Shown in pieces: positions 5,511 through 14,125 of a stretch of 14,125 nt of DNA. Position numbers and translations under genes: made by a program. Under the pieces are notes generated by a model that saw only the letters and a list, made by a program, of their open reading frames with translations, ran no database searches and was not told the DNA's origin. Every line of letters begins with the position of its first letter. Within the stretch, counting starts at the first letter, position 1. The stretch comes from Gemmatimonadota bacterium (lineage in GTDB: Bacteria; Gemmatimonadota; Gemmatimonadetes; Longimicrobiales; Longimicrobiaceae): assembly GCA_019348265.1 (NCBI GenBank), contig JAHWJV010000041.1:1-14125 (forward strand). The letters are read 5' to 3'.

Positions 5511-7859
5511 TCAGAGGCCGGGGCGCTGCAGCGAGGCGAGCAGCGCGCGCGCCTCCTGGTCCGACGGGTGCGCCTTGACGAGCAGATCGGCGAAGTGCAG
5601 TGCCTCGGCCGCCGCTCCCGCATCGCGGGCAAAGGTGGCGCGAGCGAAGAGCAGATCCCGGTCCGTGGGGTGCCGCTCGAGGGCGTTCGCGAGAACGCTG
5701 ACCGCCCTCGTTGCCTGCCCCGAGCTGTGCAACGCGACCGCGTAGGCGTACGCCAGAACCGGCCGCTCCGGAGCCAACGACGCGGCGCGGCCCAGCTCGA
5801 CCACGGCGTCCGCCGTGCGCCCCGATCTCGCCAGCGACAACCCGAGCGCGTGGCGTAGAGATGCGTCATTCGGCGCGGCGGCGAGACCTTCCCGCAGCAA
5901 CCGCTCGCCCTCCCCCTCCATTCCCTGCGCACGGTACAGGTCCGCCAGGTTCACGTACGCCGCGATGGCTCGTGGAGAGATCCGCAGCGCCGCGCGGTAC
6001 TCGGCCACCGCTTCTGGTGCCCGCCCGAGCTGCACCAGAAAGGTCCCCAGCGTCACCCGGTTCTCCGGCCGATCTGCGTTGAAGCGCTGGCTCGCGATGA
6101 ACTCGTCCGCGGCCAGCGCGAAAGCCTGTCGATCCTCCCCTCCCAGCGCGGCGGATACAGGGGCGAGCAGCCACGCGGCCTGTAGCCGGACGATGCGGGA
6201 CGGATCGCGTAAGTAGGGGGCCGCGACAGCCGGACGCTGCTGGCCGGGGAGCGCCTCCAGGACGAGCAGTGCGGCGCGGCGCACGGACGGGCCCGCATCC
6301 TCGAGCGCCACTCGCGCGGCGTCGACCGCGAGAGCATCCGCACGGCCAGAGAGCCGCGCCAGCGCGGACGCCCGGGCGATCGGCGGTTGAGCCGGCTGCG
6401 TAACGATCCGGCGCAGAGCCTCCGCCGCGCCCGGACGGTTCGCGTCATCCGCGTGAAAGGCCTCCGCGAACGTCTGGAACCCGCCGGGCTGGCGCCCGCC
6501 GGACCACTCCATCACGCGCCGCGCCGCCCACTCCGCCGATTGCTCTTTGTGACAGTCGGTGCAGGGGTTGGGGGTCCCCAGCGTTACCGAGCGGTCCGGA
6601 CGCGGGATGCGGATGCTGTGGTCGCGGCGCGGGTCGATCGCCATGTACGTCTCTTCGGGCATGTGGCAGGAGACGCACTGCGCCCCCTCCGTCGCCGCGC
6701 GGTGCCGGTGATGGGCCGGGTTGTCGTAGCGCGCCGGCGTGTGGCACTGCCCGCAGAGCTGGTTCCCGGGCGCGCGGAGCCGCTGGCTGTGCGGCTCGTG
6801 GCAGTCGGAGCAGGTGACTCCCGCGTGGAACATGCGGCTCTGGAGGAACGACGCATGGGTGTAGACCTCGTCCAGCTGCTGCCCGTCGGGGTGGTAGAGG
6901 CCGGGGGCAAGCAGGGCGGGGACGTAGAAGTCCTCGAGCGGGGAGCCGGCGGTATAGCCCTCCGCGATCTGCGCCCGGCGCGAGTGGCACTGGGCGCATA
7001 CCGCCACCTCGGTGGCGGTGGTGCGCGGCTCGCTGCGGGCCGGCTGGCCCGTCCGGGTATCGACGCGCCACTGGACGCCGCGGCGCTCGTTCAGCCGCGC
7101 GGGAAGACCGTCGTCGCGCCAGAGCAAGGCACGGATGAGGCTCGGCGTGCCCGCCCAGTCGACGTGCTTCGACCCGGGTCCATGACACGCCTCGCAGGAG
7201 ACGTCGATCTCCGACCAGGCGGTCCTGAACGCGTCGGCGCCCGGGTCGTACGCCTTCCGCACACCGGTGGAATGGCAGTCGGCGCACATGAAGTTCCAGT
7301 TCTGCTGCCGGCCGGTCCAGTGGAGCTCGTCCGTGTGCTCGATCCCCTCGCCCGGGTAGAGATGGAACCACCGCTGCCCCCCCTCTTCGCGGGGACGCGA
7401 ATCCCAGGCGGTGGAAAGCGGCTGCACGTGCCCCGCTCCCAGGTCGACCAGGTACTGCTGCAGTGGCTCGACGCCGAAGGTGTAGCGCACGGCGTAGTCG
7501 TGAAGCGCGCCGTCCGGTCCGGTGGTGCGCACGAAGGGCTTCCCGCCGCGGCGGAAGAAGGTGGTCGGGAGTCCCGACTCCGTGAAGGTGACGCCGCTGA
7601 AGTCGCCGAGCACATTCGCTGAATCTGCGTCCTGCATTGCGCGGTCGTGCTGTGAACCCTTCCACGCGGCGAATTCCTGCTGGTGGCAACCGGCGCAGGT
7701 CGCGGTGCCGACGAAGGAGGCGGCGGGTTCGGAGCCGGCGGAGGCGGTGCGTCGCCAGAGCAGCACCGCCACGAGCATGCCGATGCCCAGCGCGGCCGCG
7801 CCGATCAGCCACGGTCGCGTCAGGAGTCCCCGCACGAGAGCCGCCATCTCAGACTTCAT
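5511..7859 (-). CDS. Membrane-anchored octaheme cytochrome c with HEAT-like and TPR repeats
   Basis: This 782-residue protein has one N-terminal transmembrane anchor (about 16-35). A periplasmic heme domain follows, with eight CxxCH motifs: CAGCH 55, CADCH 192, CEACH 222, CAQCH 288, CSDCH 350, CGQCH 369, CVSCH 395 and CTDCH 433. Further conserved-looking His residues (H71, HHRHR 383-387) could be distal ligands. Residues about 472-570 are alanine/arginine-rich helical pairs of HEAT type (DAGPSVRRAALLVLEALPG), and about 598-775 hold four to five TPR units (AEYRAALRISPRAIAAYVNLA and similar). Multiheme proteins with this cytochrome c554-like front and TPR tail are known in several phyla, but their redox partner is generally unassigned. 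The repeats suggest docking to a partner protein. The start at 7859 overlaps the permease stop by 11 nt; Met5 (7847) is an alternative. No electron-transfer enzyme lies next to it. The 411-codon frame on the opposite strand is a GC-driven shadow. Confidence 0.92.
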   Translation of the reverse strand: MKSEMAALVRGLLTRPWLIGAAALGIGMLVAVLLWRRTASAGSEPAASFVGTATCAGCHQQEFAAWKGSQHDRAMQDADSANVLGDFSGVTFTESGLPTTFFRRGGKPFVRTTGPDGALHDYAVRYTFGVEPLQQYLVDLGAGHVQPLSTAWDSRPREEGGQRWFHLYPGEGIEHTDELHWTGRQQNWNFMCADCHSTGVRKAYDPGADAFRTAWSEIDVSCEACHGPGSKHVDWAGTPSLIRALLWRDDGLPARLNERRGVQWRVDTRTGQPARSEPRTTATEVAVCAQCHSRRAQIAEGYTAGSPLEDFYVPALLAPGLYHPDGQQLDEVYTHASFLQSRMFHAGVTCSDCHEPHSQRLRAPGNQLCGQCHTPARYDNPAHHRHRAATEGAQCVSCHMPEETYMAIDPRRDHSIRIPRPDRSVTLGTPNPCTDCHKEQSAEWAARRVMEWSGGRQPGGFQTFAEAFHADDANRPGAAEALRRIVTQPAQPPIARASALARLSGRADALAVDAARVALEDAGPSVRRAALLVLEALPGQQRPAVAAPYLRDPSRIVRLQAAWLLAPVSAALGGEDRQAFALAADEFIASQRFNADRPENRVTLGTFLVQLGRAPEAVAEYRAALRISPRAIAAYVNLADLYRAQGMEGEGERLLREGLAAAPNDASLRHALGLSLARSGRTADAVVELGRAASLAPERPVLAYAYAVALHSSGQATRAVSVLANALERHPTDRDLLFARATFARDAGAAAEALHFADLLVKAHPSDQEARALLASLQRPGL

Positions 7860-8763
7860 GTGGGTTGGGCTCCAGGGCGGCGAGCGGCGCGGGCACGGGA
7901 TCCGCCTCGCGGCTGTTCCACCAGGTCCGAGCGGCGGTGGCCAGCAGGATGGTCGCGCCGCCGGCGAGCGCCCAGATGCTGGGCTGCTCGCCGTGCACCG
8001 CCCACGCCCAGATCGGGTTGAGCGCGGGCTCCATCAGCAGCAGCATGGAAGCTTCCAGTGCCGGAACGTGGCGGACGCCGGCGGTGAGGCACAGGTAGGC
8101 CAATCCGATCTGCACGACGCCGAGGTAAACGACCACCGCCCAGTCCAGCGCGCCTGTCGAGCTGGCGGGGAGCGCGAGCGGCAGGCAGACCAGGAACGCG
8201 ATCGCGTTACCCACGACGACGGTCGAGACGGCGGAGCCATCGGCGGCCGACCCACTGGCCAGCCAGCGCATCCCCATCAGCGTCCCGGCCCAGGCCACGC
8301 CGCTCAGCAGCGCGACGATGTTGCCGCGCGCCGGGTCAGGGGCGGTGGCGCTGGCAGCGTCGGTGCCGATCGCGAACGGGAGCAGCCCGACCGCGACGAC
8401 GCCGATGAAGACCAGGTCCTGGAGCCGAATTTTTTCCCGCAGCAGCCAGGGGCTCAGGAGCAGAATGTAGAGCGGAGCGGTCGACTGGAGGAAGATGGAA
8501 TTCGCGGAGGTGGTCAGCTTGTTCGCCAGGACGAACAGGATCATCGTCGCGGCGTACGTAGCGCCCACCGCGAGCACGCGCCAGTCCGGAACGCGGCGCG
8601 ATGCGCGCACGAGGAGCAGCACGGTGACCGCCGCGATACCCGATCGGAAGCTGGCCACCTCCCAGCCGGAGAGGGAGGTCGCCTTGATCGCGGCGCCTCC
8701 GGTGCTGAAGAGCGCCGCCGCGGCCAGGAGCTGCAGTCGGGGAATCGCGTGGGTGGTGCTCAA
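7849..8763 (-). CDS. EamA/DMT-superfamily permease
   Basis: From TTG at 8763 this is a 304-residue, very hydrophobic protein with about ten predicted helices in two EamA repeats (roughly 10-135 and 155-285). Family-like features are LFSTGGAAIKATSLSGWEVASFRSG-type text in helices 1-2, LTTSANSIFLQSTAPLYILL at about 88-107 closing the first repeat, and LEASMLLLMEPALNPIWAW in the second. DMT permeases export or import small metabolites including sugars and amino acids. The open frame extends to 9471, but that part is antisense to rhaM and rhaI. The only ATG that could serve, at 8877, adds a poorly hydrophobic 38-residue leader. TTG at 8763, after AGAGAG, gives the usual family length and is preferred. 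It is divergent from the rha operon, which has no other visible transporter, so rhamnose uptake is possible. The known rhamnose symporter RhaT is also a DMT-superfamily member but of a different family. Confidence 0.85.
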   Translation of the reverse strand: MSTTHAIPRLQLLAAAALFSTGGAAIKATSLSGWEVASFRSGIAAVTVLLLVRASRRVPDWRVLAVGATYAATMILFVLANKLTTSANSIFLQSTAPLYILLLSPWLLREKIRLQDLVFIGVVAVGLLPFAIGTDAASATAPDPARGNIVALLSGVAWAGTLMGMRWLASGSAADGSAVSTVVVGNAIAFLVCLPLALPASSTGALDWAVVVYLGVVQIGLAYLCLTAGVRHVPALEASMLLLMEPALNPIWAWAVHGEQPSIWALAGGATILLATAARTWWNSREADPVPAPLAALEPNPHEV

Positions 8764-8933
8764 AAGCTCTCTGCGGGTGATGTCGCGTCGCGAAATTACG
8801 CCGACGGGGCGCGCCCGACCAGTGCCGACCGAAACCAGCCACCCCGCCGCGCTTGCCGCGGCGCTCTGCGCTCGCATATTGAGGCGCGAAACGCCGATCC
8901 CCACACCAGGTCCACCATGCACCCAGGCGGCGG
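8764..8933 (+). promoter_or_regulatory. Divergent intergenic region with a possible rha promoter
   Basis: TTGCCG at 8853-8858 and CATATT at 8875-8880 are separated by 16 nt and each match the sigma-70 consensus at four of six bases. They would place a transcript start near 8887, about 47 nt before rhaM. CATATT is one of few A/T-rich spots here. A GGGCGCGCCC palindrome (8807-8816) and a GGCG-CGAAA-CGCC mini-hairpin (8883-8895) are also present and could be regulator contacts or chance. No known rhamnose-regulator site could be recognised. Confidence 0.3.
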
Positions 8934-8937
8934 ATGA
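8917..8937 (+). other. Tiny upstream reading frame MHPGGG overlapping the rhaM start
   Basis: An ATG at 8917 opens a six-codon frame (M-H-P-G-G-G) that ends in a TGA overlapping the rhaM ATG (ATGA, 8934-8937). rhaM lacks a strong Shine-Dalgarno sequence, so translation of this frame could feed ribosomes to rhaM by coupling. The upstream CAGG before its ATG is only a weak ribosome site. It may equally be chance. Confidence 0.25.
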
Positions 8938-9299
8938 TCCGCAAAGCCTTCCGGATGGCCGTGCACCCGGGCCAGGAAGCGGAGTACGAGCGCCGGCACA
9001 ACCCGATCTGGGAGGAGCTGGCGACGGTGCTGAGGGAGAGGGGTGTCGCCAGCTACTCCATTTACCTGGACCCGGCGGACGGGAGCCTGTTCGCGTACGT
9101 CGAGGTGAAGGACGAAGCGCTCTGGGAAAGCGTCGCCGATACGGACGTCTGCCGGCGCTGGTGGCGGCACATGCGGGAGGTGATGCCCGCGAACGACGAC
9201 GACAGCCCGCGCAGCAGCCCGCTTCGCGAAGTGTTCCACCTGGAGAACACCGATCCGTCGTCCAACGTTGAGCCTGCGAACCGGCCGGAGACGGCGTGA
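8934..9299 (+). CDS. rhaM: L-rhamnose mutarotase
   Basis: This 121-residue cytoplasmic enzyme interconverts the alpha and beta anomers of L-rhamnose, supplying the form used by the isomerase. The sequence shows the family start RKAFRMAVHPGQEAEYERRHNPIW with Tyr18 and His22, which match the catalytic His22 and Tyr18 of the E. coli enzyme by number. It continues with SYSIYLDPADGSLFAYVEV (40-58), CRRWWRHM (73-80) and the typical end LREVFHL. About 17 extra residues follow the usual end point of the roughly 104-residue family. The Shine-Dalgarno sequence is weak (GGCGGCGG directly before ATG). It is the first gene of the rha operon, and its TGA overlaps the next start (GTGA, 9296-9299). Confidence 0.93.
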   Translation: MIRKAFRMAVHPGQEAEYERRHNPIWEELATVLRERGVASYSIYLDPADGSLFAYVEVKDEALWESVADTDVCRRWWRHMREVMPANDDDSPRSSPLREVFHLENTDPSSNVEPANRPETA

Positions 9300-10576
9300 A
9301 CCGCGACCAGATCGACCAGTCGAACGCCGGCCGCACGGCGGCGCACCAGCGTGACCTGGACGCGCTGGGCGAGCGCCTCGCGCGCGGCGGCGTCGACCTG
9401 GACGCCGTGGTGGAGCGCGTGCGCCGCTTCGAGGTGGCGATCCCGTCCTGGGCGCTCGGAACCGGCGGCACTCGCTTCGGGCGCTTTCCGGGACCCGGAG
9501 AGCCGCGGGACGTCTACGAAAAGCTGCAGGACGTCGCGGTGATCCATCGCCTGACGGGCGCCGCGCCCCGCGTCTCGCTGCACATCCCGTGGGACGAGCC
9601 GGACGATCCCGAGCGGCTGCGGCAGCACGCGGAGGGTCTCGGCCTCGCGTTCGACGCGGTGAACTCGAACACCTTCCAGGATCAGCCCGCCCAGGCTCGC
9701 TCGTACAAGTTCGGCTCCTTCAGCCACACGGACGTGGCGGTGCGGGAGCAGGCGGTGGAGCATCACCATCGGGTCGTGCAGGTAGGAGAGACACTCGGCT
9801 CCCGCGCGATCAGCGTCTGGCTCGCCGACGGGAGCAATTACCCCGGGCAGATGCACCTCCGCCGTAGCTTCGATCGCGTGCTGGCCTGCCTGGAGCAGGT
9901 GTACGCCGCGCTGCCTCCCGACTGGCTCCTCTTCACCGAGCACAAGCCTTACGAGCCGGCCTTCTACGCCACCGTGGTGCAGGACTGGGGATCGTCGTAC
10001 CTGCTCGCGCAGGCGCTAGGCGAGCGCGCTCGCTGCCTGGTGGATCTGGGGCACCATCTCCCGAACACGAACATCGAGCTCGTCGTGGCGCGGCTGATCG
10101 GGGCGGGTAAGCTCGGCGGCTTCCACTTCAACGACGCGAAGTACGGAGACGACGATCTCACTGCGGGTTCGATCCGCCCGTACCAGCTCTTCCTCGTCTT
10201 CAACGAGCTGGTGGACGCCGAGCACGACCAGGTGCCTGGCCTCCAGCCGGCGCACATGATCGACCAGAGCCACAACCTGAAGGACCCGATGGAGGCGTTG
10301 CTCCAGACGGTGGACCAGCTGCAGGGCGCCTACGCCAGGGCGCTGCTGGTCGACCGGGCGGCGCTCGACGCCTATCAGGAGAGCAACGACGTTCTGATGG
10401 CCGAGATGACGCTGCAGCGCGCCTTCCAGGCTGACGTGGCCGCGCTGGTGGCGGAGGCGCGGCGGCGCCAGGGCGGCGCGCTGGATCCCATCGGCGCGTT
10501 CCGTGAGTCCGGCTACCGTGCTCGCATGGCTCGTGAGCGGGTCGCGGCTGCGTACGCGCCCCCGCAGAGTCTCTGA
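9296..10576 (+). CDS. rhaI: L-rhamnose isomerase, Pseudomonas stutzeri type
   Basis: This 426-residue cytoplasmic TIM-barrel enzyme converts L-rhamnose to L-rhamnulose (EC 5.3.1.14) using divalent metals. All ligands known from the P. stutzeri enzyme appear with a constant offset of four residues: Glu215 and Lys217 (TEHKPYEP), Asp250 and His253 (LVDLGHH), His277 (GGFHFNDAK), Asp285 and Asp287 (YGDDDL), and Asp323 (AHMIDQSHN). Other family blocks are SLHIPWDEPDD (94-104), NSNTFQDQP (123-131) and WLADGSNYPGQ (175-185). Its length is normal for this type and unlike E. coli RhaA. The start is GTG at 9296, overlapping the rhaM stop by four bases, with GGAG 5 nt upstream. rhaB follows after a 5-nt gap. 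These enzymes also accept other aldoses such as L-mannose and D-allose, but the operon fixes rhamnose as the likely physiological substrate. Confidence 0.95.
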   Translation: MNRDQIDQSNAGRTAAHQRDLDALGERLARGGVDLDAVVERVRRFEVAIPSWALGTGGTRFGRFPGPGEPRDVYEKLQDVAVIHRLTGAAPRVSLHIPWDEPDDPERLRQHAEGLGLAFDAVNSNTFQDQPAQARSYKFGSFSHTDVAVREQAVEHHHRVVQVGETLGSRAISVWLADGSNYPGQMHLRRSFDRVLACLEQVYAALPPDWLLFTEHKPYEPAFYATVVQDWGSSYLLAQALGERARCLVDLGHHLPNTNIELVVARLIGAGKLGGFHFNDAKYGDDDLTAGSIRPYQLFLVFNELVDAEHDQVPGLQPAHMIDQSHNLKDPMEALLQTVDQLQGAYARALLVDRAALDAYQESNDVLMAEMTLQRAFQADVAALVAEARRRQGGALDPIGAFRESGYRARMARERVAAAYAPPQSL

Positions 10577-10581
10577 GCAGC

Positions 10582-12035
10582 GTGGCGACCCGGTACCTGG
10601 CGATCGACCTCGGCGCGGCCAGCGGCAGAGCCGTGCTGGGCACGCTGCACGACGGGCGGGTCGAGCTGGAGGAGGTGCACCGCTTCGCTACCCCGCTCGT
10701 GGATCGAGGCGGTCACCTTTTCTGGGACCTGGAGGAGCTGTGGGCCCAGGTGCGCGAGGGGGTACGGCTCGGCCTGGAAGCGGCGCCGGATCTTCGCGGG
10801 GTCTCGGTGGACTCTTGGGCCGTGGACTACGTGCCAGTGGATCGCGACGGGCGCCCGCTGCGGGACCCGTACTCTTATCGCGATCCGCGCACCGCCGGCA
10901 TGATGGCGCGGGCGTTCGCGGCAGTCCCGCCCAAGGAGCTCTACCGGCGGACCGGCATCCAGATGCAGCCGTTCAACACGATCTTCCAGCTGCTTGCGGA
11001 TGTGGAGGGGGAGCCGGAGGTGGTGCGGGCGACGGCGCACCGGCTGCTGATCGCCGACTACCTCCTCTTCCGGCTGAGCGGCCGCGCGGTGGCGGAGCGG
11101 ACGATGGCCTCCACGACGCAACTGATGGACGCGCTCACGGGCTGGTGGGACACGAGCCTGCTGGAGCGCCTTCGGCTACCGCTCGACGGGTGGGCTCCGA
11201 TCGTCCAGCCGGGTACCCGCCTGGGCATGCTGGCCGGGGAGGGGATGACTGCTCGAGAGGTGGCGGTGATCGCCAGCTGCTCGCATGACACCGCCGCGGC
11301 CGTGGCCGGCACCCCGGCCGACGTAGACGGCCCGCCGTGGGCGTATCTCTCCACCGGCACCTGGTCGCTGCTCGGGACCGAGCGCCGCGAGCCCATTCTG
11401 ACGGAAGCGGCGCGGGCGGCGAACTTCACCAACGAGGCCGGCCTCGACGGTACGATTCGCTTCCTCAAGAACCTCATGGGGATGTGGATCCTGCAGGAGT
11501 GCGAGCGCGACTCGGCGGAGGGTGGTGCATGGGATCCCGCGACGATCATCGCGGAAGCGCGCGCAGCGGATTCCCCGGAGCGCCTGATCGACGTGCACGA
11601 CCCACGCTTCGCGGCGCGCGGCGACATGACGGCCAAAGTGCTCGCGCGGTGCGCGGAAGATGGCGTTCGGCCTCCGAAGTCGCGCGGCGAGCTGGTCCGC
11701 CTCCTCCTGGAAAGCCTCGCCGCGGCGTACGGCGAGGGACTGCGCCAGATCGAGGCGCTGACCGGCGAGCGCATCCGCGCGGTTCACATGGTCGGCGGCG
11801 CCTCGCGCAATGATCTGCTCTGCGAGCTCACCGCCAATGCCTGTGGCTGCGTGGTGCTCGCGGGCCCGGTCGAGGCAACGGCCCTCGGCAACGTTCTCGT
11901 CCAGGCGCGCGCGCTCGGGGATCTCCCGCCGGGGAGCTCGGTCCGGGATGTCGCGCGCGCCAGTGCCGCGCCGCGCGAGCATCACCCGCGGCGCATGTCC
12001 ACGACGAGCCTTTCGTCCAACCAACAGCCAGGCCA

Positions 12036-12039
<4 letters not shown>
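10582..12039 (+). CDS. rhaB: L-rhamnulokinase (FGGY family)
   Basis: This 485-residue cytoplasmic kinase phosphorylates L-rhamnulose to L-rhamnulose 1-phosphate with ATP. It has the two-domain FGGY layout. The N-terminal half shows LAIDLGAASGRAVLG (6-20), VSVDSWAVDY (74-83) and RDPRT (100-104). The C-terminal half shows CSHDTAAAVAGTP (233-245) with Asp236 as the expected catalytic base, YLSTGTWSLLG (255-265) and HMVGGASRNDLLCELTANA (402-420) in the nucleotide site. The last 20 or so residues are low-complexity polar. The start is GTG at 10582, giving MATRYLAIDL, the normal family beginning; its Shine-Dalgarno sequence is weak, so coupling to rhaI, whose stop lies 5 nt before, is likely. The stop overlaps the next start (ATGA, 12036-12039). 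Confidence 0.94.

Positions 12040-14125
<2,086 letters not shown>

Noticed and set aside
6387..7622. A 411-codon open frame on the plus strand opposite the cytochrome gene
   Set aside because: It is rich in Arg, Ala, Gly and Val with no recognisable domain, and it mirrors a gene with eight heme motifs. High-GC codon use creates long antisense frames.
8764..9471. N-terminal extension of the permease frame up to 9471
   Set aside because: The extra part is Arg/Pro/Ser-rich and antisense to rhaM and the start of rhaI. The permease helices begin only after about 8760.

Overview
This window is high-GC and densely coded. It looks like a chromosomal segment from a heterotrophic, polysaccharide-degrading Gram-negative-type bacterium: it has lipoprotein signals, an anchored periplasmic multiheme cytochrome and secreted sulfatases. 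Gemmatimonadota or a similar high-GC soil or sediment lineage would fit, but this is a guess from gene style and GC content and not a demonstrated placement. I see no rRNA, tRNA, CRISPR array, insertion sequence or phage gene.

Layout. (1) Positions 1-926, minus strand: a two-gene unit. A small two-helix membrane protein overlaps the start of a secreted glycoside hydrolase family 6 (cellulase-type) enzyme, which runs off the left edge. (2) Positions 927-1553: no intact gene. It holds a hairpin, a decayed minus-strand remnant of a sulfatase C-terminus, and a perfect 14-bp palindrome of the LacI-family operator type. (3) Positions 1554-5499, plus strand: an operon of a secreted ThuA-like protein and two putatively lipid-anchored, formylglycine-dependent sulfatases. 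(4) Positions 5511-8763, minus strand: an overlapping pair, an EamA/DMT permease followed by an anchored octaheme cytochrome c with HEAT-like and TPR repeats. (5) Positions 8764-8933: a divergent intergenic region with a possible promoter. (6) Positions 8934-14125, plus strand: a compact L-rhamnose catabolic operon, rhaM-rhaI-rhaB-rhaD, with its last gene cut by the right edge.

How the genes work together. The rha operon gives a complete route: mutarotation of L-rhamnose, isomerisation to L-rhamnulose, phosphorylation, then cleavage to DHAP and L-lactaldehyde with NAD-dependent oxidation of the lactaldehyde by the dehydrogenase half of the last protein. The route is that of the Pseudomonas stutzeri-type isomerase and the fused aldolase-dehydrogenase, not the E. 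coli RhaA/RhaD set. The divergent EamA permease is a candidate for sugar uptake because no other transporter is visible. The exported sulfatases and ThuA-like protein could desulfate an external polysaccharide. With a rhamnose operon 3.4 kb away, a sulfated rhamnose-containing glycan is a testable but unproven substrate.

I found no clearly undescribed system. The points most worth a second look are the decayed sulfatase carrying a LacI-type palindrome, the octaheme/HEAT/TPR cytochrome co-transcribed with a sugar-type permease, and the possible link between sulfatases and rhamnose catabolism.
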